DNA of 64,000 bases from Paenibacillus tarimensis (GTDB lineage: Bacteria; Bacillota; Bacilli; Paenibacillales; Paenibacillaceae), in contig NZ_JAKGAO010000026.1 of NCBI RefSeq assembly GCF_021532315.1, positions 47,198 to 111,197 of the forward strand. The letters are read 5' to 3'. A program made the position numbers and the translations under genes. Below, piece by piece: positions 25,675 to 34,656 of the stretch. The notes under the pieces are model-generated. The model was not told the origin of the DNA and made no database searches. It saw nothing but the letters and a program-made list of their open reading frames with translations. Each line of letters starts with the position of its first letter. Position 1 is the stretch's first letter.

Positions 25675-27951
25675 TTATTCGGTTACTGCCGGCAGCGTAA
25701 TGACGACCGTTGTCCCGACATCCACCTGACTTGTAATATCCATCGTGCCATGGTGGCTCTGGATAATACGCTGGCTGACCATGATACCGAGCCCTGTTCC
25801 GGTTTCTTTGCCCGTTACGAACGGGTCGCCAAGCTTAGGGATCATCTCCTCTGGAATGCCGACACCCTGATCGGTGATGGATACGGCAATCGTATCACGC
25901 TTTTTCTTTTCTACTACTATGTTCACCTCGCCACCGCTCGGCATAGCTTCAATTGCATTCTTAAGCACATTAATAAAGACCTGCTTCAACTGGTTCTCCT
26001 CGCAGGCTATCTCGCATTCTTCCTGGGTAAAATCGGTGTTAAAGACGACATTGCAGAGATGGGCCTGACTATCGAGCAGCGAGACGACATCGCCCAGGAC
26101 ATAGCGAACATCTTTCAGTTCAAACTTGGATGCCTGCGGCTTCGCAAGAATAAGAAACTCACTGACGATTAGATTAATGCGGTCAAGCTCGGAAAGCATC
26201 AGATCCACATGGCCGATGTTCAGCTTCTGTGTCTGCTGCTGCAGCTGCAGGAATCCGCGCAGGGTTGTCAGCGGGTTCCGTATCTCGTGCGCTACGCCAG
26301 CTGCCAGCTGGCCAACCGTGTTCAATTTCTCGGAACGCCGCAGCAGCTCATCCATCTTATAGCGGCTGGTCATGTCGCGGGTAATGCTGGCATATGCCCG
26401 GATGACGCCTTTATTATCTCGGATCGGGGATGTCGTTACACTGACATTCATCCAGTTACCGTCTTTCCTCTGCCTGACCGTTTCTCTTGCCGGCAGAAGC
26501 TTGCCTGCTGCAATTTCATCCAGCGCCTGCTGCTCTTCCTTGCTGTACTGCTCCGGTACAAGCTGCAGCTTGGCGCCTATCGCTTCTTCTGCCGTCCATC
26601 CGAACATCATCTCGAAAGCCTGATTCACCTGTACAATCGTCCCATCCGTTTGTTCCACATGAATGGCATCGCTTGTATGATTGATGAAGGACTGCAAGTA
26701 TTCCTTCATTGTCCGATTCTCCTCAAATGCGCTTTGTAGTTTATTGGTATAAACAGCGAGGTTCTTCGACATCGCGTTCACCTGCTGAGCCAGCTGACCC
26801 ATTTCATCGCCGCTTCTGACCTCCAATACGGTATCAAACTGTCCGTTCGCCACATCGTTCACCTTTGATAAAATGGAATGAACAGGCCGGATCAGCCATC
26901 CGGATATAATATAGCTTGCCATAACCACCAGAACGAGCAGCGCACCCGATATCAAGATGCGGTTTATACGCTGCTGATTGAGACTATCAAACAAGAAAGC
27001 CTCATCCATAACCAGGCTGATCACAAGCGGGTAAGGATCTTTAAATCCTATGTACCCTTTCAATACCGATTTTCCTTCAACGACTGCCGAGCGGTAGACC
27101 ATGTTTCCCGCCGCGGCTTCCGCTATATCCGCCTGGTCGGTGAGCTTATCCCCCGGTGTAAAGCTCCCATACTGGATGGACAACGGTCCCTTAACAGCTC
27201 CTGCCGAGGCATTAGCCTCCAAGGTTCCGGCTCCAGCGAATGAGCCAGGATCCAGTACGGCTATTTCTATAAGTCCCTGTTGTCCGGCAAGCAGATCATC
27301 AATTAGGCGCTTCGGCTCCGATTGCCCCAGAAGTCCCAACGTAGCATCTGTATGAATGCCGACAGATATGACGTAGTTCCGGTCCGCCTTCATTAGATAA
27401 GCCTTAATTTCTTGCCTGATCACGTCTTTTTCCGGGCTCTCATCCGGCCACATAACAACAAAAGCCGATTTCTGCCGGACCTCCCCCCCAGCTTCATCGA
27501 CTGCGAGTGTACGGACCGGCATTTGCAGCTTGTCAGCAGCTTCGTTCTCAAGCGACCCGACTAATTGTTCATTAATGGAGCCTACGACTTCCAAGCCTTC
27601 TTCAGAAGCTGCGAGGATGGAGAGACTGTCTGTCTTCACAGCATTGGCAGCCGCACGAATGGCTGCACGGTCTACATCCTCCAGCTTCTCGGGCAGCAGG
27701 CTGGCTGCTGCTCGGGCCGATAGATGCAGCCGGACCGTCATTTCCTGTTCATAAGCCGCCTGCAGCCGTCCGTTCTGTTCAATCGCCTCCGCAACCTGTT
27801 GGGCTAACCCCGCCATGCTCGCCTCCGCTTCACTTCTCAGGTTGACCCGCGTTGAATAATCATTCAAAATGACATCAAGCGCCAAAAATAGCATGACGAT
27901 CAACGATATAGCGAGCGTCAATTTGCTTTTAACCGACAACGATTGACACAC
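25675..27951 (-). CDS. PAS sensor histidine kinase, sporulation/phosphorelay type
   Basis: The 758 residues comprise a membrane helix (about 9-28), a large outside sensor (about 30-330), a second helix (ILISGALLVLVVMASYIISG), HAMP (about 355-405), PAS (about 415-540, with HTSDAIHVEQTDGTIVQVNQ), HisKA with GVAHEIRNPLTTLRGFLQL, and the ATPase domain (INVLKNAIEAMPSGG, DQGVGIPEE, GTGLGIMVSQRII). The HEIRNPLT phospho-acceptor site and lack of a partner regulator are typical of orphan KinA-E kinases feeding Spo0F; the assignment to that relay is inference. The GTG start at 27951 lies close to AAGGG; a TTG at 27939 is an alternative. Six DnaA boxes lie 120 bases upstream. Confidence 0.85.
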   Translation of the reverse strand: MCQSLSVKSKLTLAISLIVMLFLALDVILNDYSTRVNLRSEAEASMAGLAQQVAEAIEQNGRLQAAYEQEMTVRLHLSARAAASLLPEKLEDVDRAAIRAAANAVKTDSLSILAASEEGLEVVGSINEQLVGSLENEAADKLQMPVRTLAVDEAGGEVRQKSAFVVMWPDESPEKDVIRQEIKAYLMKADRNYVISVGIHTDATLGLLGQSEPKRLIDDLLAGQQGLIEIAVLDPGSFAGAGTLEANASAGAVKGPLSIQYGSFTPGDKLTDQADIAEAAAGNMVYRSAVVEGKSVLKGYIGFKDPYPLVISLVMDEAFLFDSLNQQRINRILISGALLVLVVMASYIISGWLIRPVHSILSKVNDVANGQFDTVLEVRSGDEMGQLAQQVNAMSKNLAVYTNKLQSAFEENRTMKEYLQSFINHTSDAIHVEQTDGTIVQVNQAFEMMFGWTAEEAIGAKLQLVPEQYSKEEQQALDEIAAGKLLPARETVRQRKDGNWMNVSVTTSPIRDNKGVIRAYASITRDMTSRYKMDELLRRSEKLNTVGQLAAGVAHEIRNPLTTLRGFLQLQQQTQKLNIGHVDLMLSELDRINLIVSEFLILAKPQASKFELKDVRYVLGDVVSLLDSQAHLCNVVFNTDFTQEECEIACEENQLKQVFINVLKNAIEAMPSGGEVNIVVEKKKRDTIAVSITDQGVGIPEEMIPKLGDPFVTGKETGTGLGIMVSQRIIQSHHGTMDITSQVDVGTTVVITLPAVTE

Positions 27952-28072
27952 CCTTCACGAATAACGTTGGTATATGGCGATTTTATCATACTTAAGGGAA
28001 AATGGCAGCAAACCAAAGGACCAGCAACTAGGCCTAATGTCGTGTCTTTCACAAGTTTTTACATATTAAGAT

Positions 28073-28926
<854 letters not shown>

Positions 28927-29093
28927 TACCCCCCACTTGCTCCTATCTATCAAATTTGTAACCTAATTCCATTATACACTAGTATTGGGATATTCCGTGT
29001 CGTATTTTGTCTTAAGCACGGCTTTTTTGATTTCACTGCGAGTTATCCCCACCAGTCCCTCATAAATTTTATAGCAGCATGGGGTTTAATGGA

Positions 29094-29123
29094 TTGATTT
29101 CTAGCGATCCGCTCAAGTATAAT
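29094..29123 (+). promoter_or_regulatory. Sigma-A promoter of the riboswitch-PilZ transcript
   Basis: TTGATT (29094-29099) and a perfect TATAAT (29118-29123) are 18 bases apart. The aptamer begins about 45 bases downstream of the expected transcription start. The stretch 28927-29093 holds no gene; it has one more DnaA-like 9-mer, TTATCCCCA, at 29043. Confidence 0.75.
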
Positions 29124-29173
29124 AGAACTATCAATATGAGACCATTGGACTATATGTACTTCATAAATCGACA

Positions 29174-29255
29174 AAGGCAAACCGTTCGAAAGGACGGGAC
29201 GCAAAGCTAAGGGTCTAAGGCTCAAAAACAGAGCTAAGATCGCCTGGTTGCCGAG
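29174..29255 (+). ncRNA. Cyclic-di-GMP-I (GEMM) riboswitch
   Basis: The conserved core is clear: AAAGGCAAACC (29173-29183), GGACGGGACGCAAAGC (29192-29207), GGGTCTAAGG (29211-29220) and the closing CCTGGTTGCCG (29243-29253), which pairs with GGCAAACC. This is the GEMM-I aptamer. After it, TGCCGC (29282-29287) can pair with GCGGCA (29301-29306); no T-run follows, so control of translation at the AGGAGG before the next gene is likely. It would let cyclic di-GMP control a cyclic-di-GMP receptor gene. Confidence 0.92.
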
Positions 29256-29350
29256 TGGATGGACTCCCTTCCGATTCGGCATGCCGCCTCACGGGGCAGT
29301 GCGGCAACGTCACTTACGTTTGGTTATGAGGAAGAGGAGGATAAACTGAT

Positions 29351-30121
29351 ATGAGCATGTCTGTACCCATCACGAACAGTCTGCCTTACTATGGTAGTAA
29401 AGAAGGCAGCGACATTACCGTTATGCTTAATTGCAAAGCAGTTGTCGAGAAGAAGAACTTCATTGCCACAGGCGTGCTCACGTACGCAGCGGGAGAGATT
29501 ATTGAGATTGAGCTTCCACAGTTTGGTGTTTTTGAACTGGGTGAAGCAGTCCGAATTATGGTGTATACGGGGGCCGGTATTTATGTCTTCCAGTCCCGGA
29601 TTCTTGCTAAGGCAGAGTCTGCAATCGTTATTGTAAACCCGCCTGAGAACCGCAGGCGCTTTCTTGATAAACGTCAGGAGCCTCGTGTTCCTGTCCAGGC
29701 ATCCGCTCAAGTACTAAGTATCTTCGAGGGTCCGCGAAAGGCTGAGCGAGTATTGTCAGAGCCGCTTCAGGTACAGCTCGATAATATTAGTCTGACCGGT
29801 ACCGGATTCGTCGTAGATATGGAGCTGCCACTGCAGATTAATACGGTCATTAAACTGGATATTGACCTTGGATTTACACTAAGCTGCCGGGCTGAGATTG
29901 TCCGCAAAGCAAAGGAAGCGGCAGGGCTTGTATATGGCTCAAGGTTCGAAGAGTTATCCGCTGAGCACACTGGCAAACTGCGTGCCTTCCTGCTGAGGAG
30001 CCAGATTGAAACCTATTATGACGAGAAGCGCCGACGAAAGATGGAGGAAGCGTCCAGAGGCCCGGGGAGCAGCTCCAGCATCTCTAATTTAATGGACAGC
30101 GGTTCCTATTTTACCAATTAA
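29351..30121 (+). CDS. PilZ domain protein, YcgR-like cyclic-di-GMP receptor
   Basis: The 256-residue protein has an N-terminal YcgR-like beta-barrel domain (about residues 20-105) and a C-terminal PilZ domain that binds cyclic di-GMP. The arginine motif is RRRFLDKRQEPRVPV (about 100-114) and the second motif is DNISLTGTGFVVD, in which the usual D/N-x-S-x-x-G is kept. The last 35 residues are basic then Ser/Gly-rich. YcgR/YpfA proteins act on the flagellar motor or on polysaccharide synthesis; motAB and a glycan locus are both within 10 kb. AGGAGG lies 10 bases before the ATG. Confidence 0.9.
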   Translation: MSMSVPITNSLPYYGSKEGSDITVMLNCKAVVEKKNFIATGVLTYAAGEIIEIELPQFGVFELGEAVRIMVYTGAGIYVFQSRILAKAESAIVIVNPPENRRRFLDKRQEPRVPVQASAQVLSIFEGPRKAERVLSEPLQVQLDNISLTGTGFVVDMELPLQINTVIKLDIDLGFTLSCRAEIVRKAKEAAGLVYGSRFEELSAEHTGKLRAFLLRSQIETYYDEKRRRKMEEASRGPGSSSSISNLMDSGSYFTN

Positions 30122-30173
30122 CTGTTGAGGTGTTCATTTTATAATCAGAATGTGATATAATTCAAAGTACTGC

Positions 30174-30251
30174 GCGCCCGTAGCTCAGCAGGATAGAGCG
30201 ACAGTTTCCTAAACTGTGCGTCCCGGGTTCGAATCCCGGCGTGGCGCGCCA
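30174..30251 (+). tRNA. tRNA-Arg (anticodon CCT)
   Basis: The arms are clear: D-stem GCTC/GAGC, anticodon stem ACAGT/ACTGT with loop TTCCTAA giving CCT, and T-stem CCGGG/CCCGG with loop TTCGAAT. The acceptor stem GCGCCCG (30174-30180) pairs with CGTGGCGC only if one T (30242) bulges; then a G discriminator and encoded CCA end at 30251. A 7-base alternative register, GCGCGCC (30172-30178) with GGCGCGC (30244-30250), is perfect but leaves extra bases at both junctions. Coordinates follow the CCA-ended form. Confidence 0.85.
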
Positions 30252-30270
30252 TACTAATGTTACAGAAGCT

Positions 30271-30302
30271 AAACCCCCTTGGAAGCCCAAGGGGGTTTTT
30301 TT
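30271..30302. terminator. Terminator after tRNA-Arg
   Basis: AAACCCCCTT (30271-30280) pairs with AAGGGGGTTT (30289-30298), followed by more T residues on the plus strand; the minus strand is less T-rich. It also bounds the minus-strand glycan operon, whose last gene stops at 30343. Confidence 0.9.
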
Positions 30303-30342
30303 GATTTCCTCATACAAAGATCACATGAACGGCAGCTCCTAA

Positions 30343-31338
30343 TCAACCCCGCTCTGCCACACCTGTATCCATCGACTGCAGCTTGTCCCAGATCTTCCGG
30401 TGCATGCTGAACCGTTCACACCAGGAGGCCGGAAGGCGGTTGTACCGCTTGCCAAGCTGGTATCCAAGGTACTTCGCGCCGGATTCCGCTATCAATACCG
30501 GTATCCAATGCCACTTGCGGGCGCGGTGCAGCTCCCTCAGCTGTGTTCCCACCAGACGGGAACCGGCTTTATTTACGGAGGAGTATTGATAGATCCATTC
30601 ATTACGCCGCATTGACACGCCGTTATCGAAGAAACGCTTGAACTGCTGCTTCAGCGAGTAATTATGCGAATGGACCACCCTGGCTTCAGCTGCATAGGCG
30701 ATCTCATAGCCGGCCAGGACACACTGAGCGGCGAAGAAAAGATCCTCATTGAAGATAACCGGCTCGGCAAACCCACCCATATCCACGAACAGCTCACGCC
30801 GCACGGCAGAACACACATTAGAGCAGAAGAAAGCCTTGATCCCCAGCTGATCGATATCCGCTTTCCCCTTACGAGAAGCCTCGGCCGGGTAATTAAACGA
30901 GCGTGACAGCTTCTCCAGGACGTTCGCGTCAGACCGGGGCAGCTGTCTGCCGTACGAGCAAGCAACACGCTCATCCGCCAATGGCCGGACAAGCGCCTCC
31001 AGCAGCCCGCCGTCGGCAGGCTCCGCATCCTGTGTCATGAAAACCAGGATCTCACCAGACGCTGCTCTTGCAGCCCGGTTACGTGTTCCGCCATGGTCAA
31101 ACTCCCGCTGATCAACCGTCAGCACGCGAGCACCCTCGGTCTCTGCAGCCGCAGCTGTTCCATCGCTTGAAGTGGAATCTATTACAATAATTTCATGCGG
31201 CCTCAGTGACTGATTCCATAAGGCCTGCAGCAAGGCGCGAAAAGGTGGTCCTGCATTATAGGTAGGTATGATAACAGATACAGTAGGCTGGGCCGGACAG
31301 GCAAGGTCTTGCACGTTAGTAGGCATTTTTATTGACAA
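30343..31338 (-). CDS. Glycosyltransferase family 2, rhamnosyltransferase-like
   Basis: This GT-A enzyme adds a sugar, probably rhamnose, to the growing surface glycan on the cytoplasmic side. The nucleotide-sugar fold begins with PTVSVIIPTYNAGPPFRALL, the aspartates are seen in EIIVIDSTSSDGT and VFMTQDAEPAD, and DQREFDHGGTRNRAA is the segment seen in many polyrhamnose synthases. The catalytic base region is FNEDLFFAAQCVLAG. 331 residues. The start is uncertain: a TTG at 31338 has AAAGG close by, and an ATG at 31326 is also possible. It overlaps the sugar-phosphate transferase gene by up to 23 bases and is last in the minus-strand locus. Confidence 0.85.
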   Translation of the reverse strand: MSIKMPTNVQDLACPAQPTVSVIIPTYNAGPPFRALLQALWNQSLRPHEIIVIDSTSSDGTAAAAETEGARVLTVDQREFDHGGTRNRAARAASGEILVFMTQDAEPADGGLLEALVRPLADERVACSYGRQLPRSDANVLEKLSRSFNYPAEASRKGKADIDQLGIKAFFCSNVCSAVRRELFVDMGGFAEPVIFNEDLFFAAQCVLAGYEIAYAAEARVVHSHNYSLKQQFKRFFDNGVSMRRNEWIYQYSSVNKAGSRLVGTQLRELHRARKWHWIPVLIAESGAKYLGYQLGKRYNRLPASWCERFSMHRKIWDKLQSMDTGVAERG

Positions 31339-32722
31339 GCCCTTTCACGATGGTCTTGATGATGATTTTCAAGTCGAACAGAAACGACCAATTCTCAATG
31401 TAGAACAGATCATGATCAATCCGGTCATGAATCGAAGTATCACCGCGCAGCCCGTTGGTCTGTGCCCATCCGGTGATGCCCGGGCGGATATGGTGCTTCA
31501 CCATATACTTAGGCACTTCTCCCTTAAACTGCTCGACAAAATACGGCCGTTCCGGACGCGGGCCTACAACGCTCATCTCACCACGCAGCACGTTAAAGAA
31601 CTGCGGCAGCTCGTCGATGCTGGTCCTCCTCAGGAAGGCGCCAAATTTTGTCCGTCTCGGGTCATTCTCAACTGTCCACTGCGTATTCGCCGTCTTGTCA
31701 TCAGAGAGGTGCATGGATCTAAATTTGTACATATAGAAAGTTTTCTTATCGAGCCCCATACGCTCTTGCTTAAAGATTGCCGGTCCCGGTGAAGTAAGCT
31801 TAATCCCGATGTATGCAAACAGCATCGCCGGGGAAGCAATAATAATAGCAATAAGCGAGAAAACAATATCAAAGGTACGCTTAAGCAAACGGTTGCTGAG
31901 CTCATCCAAGGGAATATCTCGGACATTGATCAGCGGTATTCCCGCAAAGTTATCGAAAAACGGACGGGCCGGGAGCAGGTCAAAATAATCCGGAATAATA
32001 AGTGTCTTAGCTCCCGCATTGTCACAAACATCGATAATCCGGGCATACTTGTGATGGGCATCGAGCGGAAGGGCAATGATAACCTCATCAATGGGATTAT
32101 CACGCAGAACGGCCTCCAGATCATCCACCTTGCCCAGAACAGGCTTCAGATGCCGGTATTCCAGCGGATGCTCCTGATGATAGTCATCAAGAAATCCATA
32201 CACTTCGTAGCCCAGCTCAGGATGGTTCTGAAGATTATTGAAGAAGCTCCGGCCTACCGTGCCTGCCCCGAGGATCAGGACGAATTTCTTGTTGTAGCCC
32301 TTGCGCCGCAGCCGGAACAAGCCCTGCTTAACCATGAAGCGGTATACCGCCATGGCGGTGATATTGGCACAGAAGAAGATAACCAGCAGCTCGCGCGAGA
32401 TATGCACTTCCTTGGCAATGAAGAGCATGCTGAGCAGGCCCAGAAAGCTGAGTGACTGCACCTGTATGATTTTCCAGATGTCTGAAGAGAAGCTCTTGCG
32501 CCGCCGCGGCGCGTAAAACCCTACATAGAAACCAATCAGTACAGCTGCAAAAGCATACAAGGTTCCCCACATGAAATACTGGTTGAATGGAATCGTGTCA
32601 TAAGAAGAGAGCCAGCCGCTCTGAAATTTGACCCAATACGATACCAGGAACATAACCAGCATACACAGGGCATCCGTCAATACATAGATTTGTGTCAAAA
32701 ATCGTTGATTCTGCCGGATCAT
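31316..32722 (-). CDS. Undecaprenyl-phosphate sugar phosphotransferase (initiating enzyme, WbaP/WsaP-like)
   Basis: This membrane enzyme starts glycan assembly by moving a hexose-1-phosphate from a nucleotide sugar to undecaprenyl phosphate. The N-terminal half has four membrane helices (for example LYAFAAVLIGFYVGFY) and a Rossmann-like domain (FVLILGAGTVGRSFFNN). The C-terminal bacterial-sugar-transferase domain has RTFDIVFSLIAIIIASPAM, the catalytic KLTSPGPAIFKQERMG, the KFRSM motif, and DELPQFFNVLRGEMSVVGPRP. 468 residues is normal. AAGGAGG lies 8 bases before the ATG. In Geobacillus S-layer glycans WsaP plays this part. Confidence 0.92.
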   Translation of the reverse strand: MIRQNQRFLTQIYVLTDALCMLVMFLVSYWVKFQSGWLSSYDTIPFNQYFMWGTLYAFAAVLIGFYVGFYAPRRRKSFSSDIWKIIQVQSLSFLGLLSMLFIAKEVHISRELLVIFFCANITAMAVYRFMVKQGLFRLRRKGYNKKFVLILGAGTVGRSFFNNLQNHPELGYEVYGFLDDYHQEHPLEYRHLKPVLGKVDDLEAVLRDNPIDEVIIALPLDAHHKYARIIDVCDNAGAKTLIIPDYFDLLPARPFFDNFAGIPLINVRDIPLDELSNRLLKRTFDIVFSLIAIIIASPAMLFAYIGIKLTSPGPAIFKQERMGLDKKTFYMYKFRSMHLSDDKTANTQWTVENDPRRTKFGAFLRRTSIDELPQFFNVLRGEMSVVGPRPERPYFVEQFKGEVPKYMVKHHIRPGITGWAQTNGLRGDTSIHDRIDHDLFYIENWSFLFDLKIIIKTIVKGLVNKNAY

Positions 32723-32782
32723 ATATGAAAGCCTCCTTGATCCACGCGTTCTTCTACAAGCTATATGAAAACAATGGATTTA

Positions 32783-32798
32783 CTAGTTTCAAAACTAG
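32783..32798. promoter_or_regulatory. Inverted repeat upstream of the sugar-phosphate transferase
   Basis: CTAGTTT (32783-32789) and AAACTAG (32792-32798) are perfect complements around CA. It sits 60 bases upstream of the minus-strand gene that starts at 32722, in a 124-base gap. Further right, GCGAAG/CTTCGC copies flank a possible stem that on the minus strand is followed by TTTTTT at about 32812-32817, so the gap may hold a terminator for the upstream genes as well. Confidence 0.4.
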
Positions 32799-32846
32799 AC
32801 TTATTGTAACAAAAAATTATGCGAAGAGATACCCCAGGGACTCCAT

Positions 32847-33803
32847 TTAAGTACTTCGCTCCCTTTTTTTGGCGAACAGCCATTTCCGTTTGCGGAGCAT
32901 ATCCGGGCACTTGCGTATGATTGTCAGCCAGCATGCCAGCAGTCCCGGCTCGCGTAGCAGGATATAAGCCAGCTTCCCTAATTCTTTGACGATCAGAACC
33001 GGGAAAAGTTGCAGCAAGCTCCACCCGGCCGGCTCATTCTTAATAAGCGTGAAGAACCGGTTTTGATACGAATGCCTGCGGACAAAGAGTGGCATGGAAC
33101 GCCTTCCGCCCTTCTTCCATCCTCTGCGGTGAAGAGCTTTAGCTGCCGGTATGTACCAAGCCTGCCAGCCCAGGTGTCTGGCTCGCCATGCTACATCCAC
33201 ATCCTCCTTGTAAGCAAAATAGTCTTCGTCAAAGAACTGGTCTTTATATGATATATCACCAATCATTGCCATCCTGTAAACGGCCGCCGCACCTGATACG
33301 CCAAAAACTTCACGAGACTCCGACCAGTTGGACGCAGGCTCTCCTGCCGCAAGCTCAACCGCATTATGGTCACGGGCAATGGCTATCCCGGCACTGTCCA
33401 TGAGATCCGGACGATCGGCAAACACGAGCTGCCCTGCCGCGCTGCCCGCCTGCGGGTTCGCTTCCATGAAGGAGACAATCTCCCGAATGTAATCTGCCTG
33501 GAGGCGGACATCCGGGTTCAGCACAACCACGTAGTCGCTGTCCGTATGAGAGATGGCCTGATTCTGGCCCCCGGCAAAGCCGTTGTTCACCCGATTCCGG
33601 TGAAGCTGAACCGGTGGGCCGAATTGAGCCACTTTATTGCAGGTATCATCCTTGGAATCATTGTCGACAACAATAACCGACTCAACAGGAAAGGACTGCT
33701 GTAGCACGGCGTGCAGGCAGTCCTCAATATCCTCGCTGCTGTTGTAGGTGACGATACATACGCTGACCGTCGGAGCACTATCCTGTTTCAGCAAACTGAT
33801 CAC
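32847..33803 (-). CDS. Glycosyltransferase family 2, rhamnosyltransferase-like
   Basis: This GT-A enzyme opens with PTVSVCIVTYNSSEDIEDCL, has VIVVDNDSKDDT and the donor/metal site VVLNPDVRLQADYI, and GFAGGQNQAISHTDSDY, a pattern close to WbbL/RfbF-type rhamnosyltransferases. The acceptor side is FFDEDYFAYKEDVDVAWRAR. A basic, amphipathic C-terminus (RKCPDMLRKRKWLFAKKRER) may touch the membrane. 318 residues. Its ATG overlaps the rfbD stop by 4 bases, so the enzyme is co-translated with the dTDP-rhamnose genes that feed it. Confidence 0.87.
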   Translation of the reverse strand: MISLLKQDSAPTVSVCIVTYNSSEDIEDCLHAVLQQSFPVESVIVVDNDSKDDTCNKVAQFGPPVQLHRNRVNNGFAGGQNQAISHTDSDYVVVLNPDVRLQADYIREIVSFMEANPQAGSAAGQLVFADRPDLMDSAGIAIARDHNAVELAAGEPASNWSESREVFGVSGAAAVYRMAMIGDISYKDQFFDEDYFAYKEDVDVAWRARHLGWQAWYIPAAKALHRRGWKKGGRRSMPLFVRRHSYQNRFFTLIKNEPAGWSLLQLFPVLIVKELGKLAYILLREPGLLACWLTIIRKCPDMLRKRKWLFAKKRERST

Positions 33804-34642
33804 TCACTGTCTTTAAGATAATCCTTCAAAGCATCCCGCCAGTCGCGCAGCGGCTGCAAGCCATTGGCGCGCAGGCTGCTGGCGTCCATCACGGAGTAAG
33901 CAGGACGCGGAGCAGGACGCGGAAACTCGCTGGTCGTACATGGTTCGACTGCTACATCCAGCTTGCTCTCCTCGAAAATCGCCTTGGCAAATTCATACCA
34001 GGAGCATACCCCTGAATTTGAAGCATGATAGATTCCGTAGTAATCGGTCGCCGCAAGCTCTACGAGCAGCTCTGCCAGATCTCGTGTATACGTGGGGGAA
34101 CCAACCTGGTCATGAACAACCTTAAGCTGCTGCTTCTCGGGGCCGAGCTTAAGCATCGTTTTGACAAAATTATTGCCGTACTTTCCGTAAACCCAAGATG
34201 TCCTCACGATAAAATAACGGCTGCAGAGCGTCTGAGCCAGCCGCTCACCGGCCAGCTTCGACTTGCCGTAGACCGTCATCGGGTTCGTGTTGTCATATTC
34301 ATTGTAGGGGCTGGTTCCAGTCCCGTCAAACACATAATCGGTGCTAATGTATACCAGCTTCGCCTTGATCTCCTCAGCAGCTACGGCCATATTGCGTGTT
34401 CCCGCACCGTTCACCCGGAACGCGCCGTCAGGATCGGCCTCCGCCTGGTCCACAGCGGTATAAGCGGCGCAGTGGATGACCACATCCGGCCGCTGCTCCG
34501 CGAGCACCCTTCGGCATGCATCCAGGTCGGTAATATCGAGCGCTTCCCGGTCATAACCGACAATCTCTATGCCTTCAGCTGCGGGCAGCTTAACGAGCTC
34601 CTGCCCCAGCTGTCCGTTCGCACCCGTGACCAGCAGCTTCAT
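33800..34642 (-). CDS. rfbD: dTDP-4-dehydrorhamnose reductase
   Basis: RfbD (RmlD) makes the last step to dTDP-L-rhamnose, with NAD(P)H. The nucleotide-binding loop is MKLLVTGANGQLGQELVKL, the catalytic threonine/tyrosine/lysine set is seen in VYISTDYVFDG and YGKSKLAGE, and the end has the usual RPAYSVMDASSL. 280 residues is full length. I start at 34642 because GGGAGAGG lies just before that ATG; a GTG at 34657 overlaps the rfbB stop. The gene lies in an rfbACBD block. Confidence 0.95.
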   Translation of the reverse strand: MKLLVTGANGQLGQELVKLPAAEGIEIVGYDREALDITDLDACRRVLAEQRPDVVIHCAAYTAVDQAEADPDGAFRVNGAGTRNMAVAAEEIKAKLVYISTDYVFDGTGTSPYNEYDNTNPMTVYGKSKLAGERLAQTLCSRYFIVRTSWVYGKYGNNFVKTMLKLGPEKQQLKVVHDQVGSPTYTRDLAELLVELAATDYYGIYHASNSGVCSWYEFAKAIFEESKLDVAVEPCTTSEFPRPAPRPAYSVMDASSLRANGLQPLRDWRDALKDYLKDSE

Positions 34643-34656
34643 GCCTCTCCCTGCCA

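Noticed and set aside
30174..30342. Integration site (att) at tRNA-Arg
   Set aside because: No integrase gene and no direct repeat of the tRNA 3' end were seen near the far side of the glycan locus.
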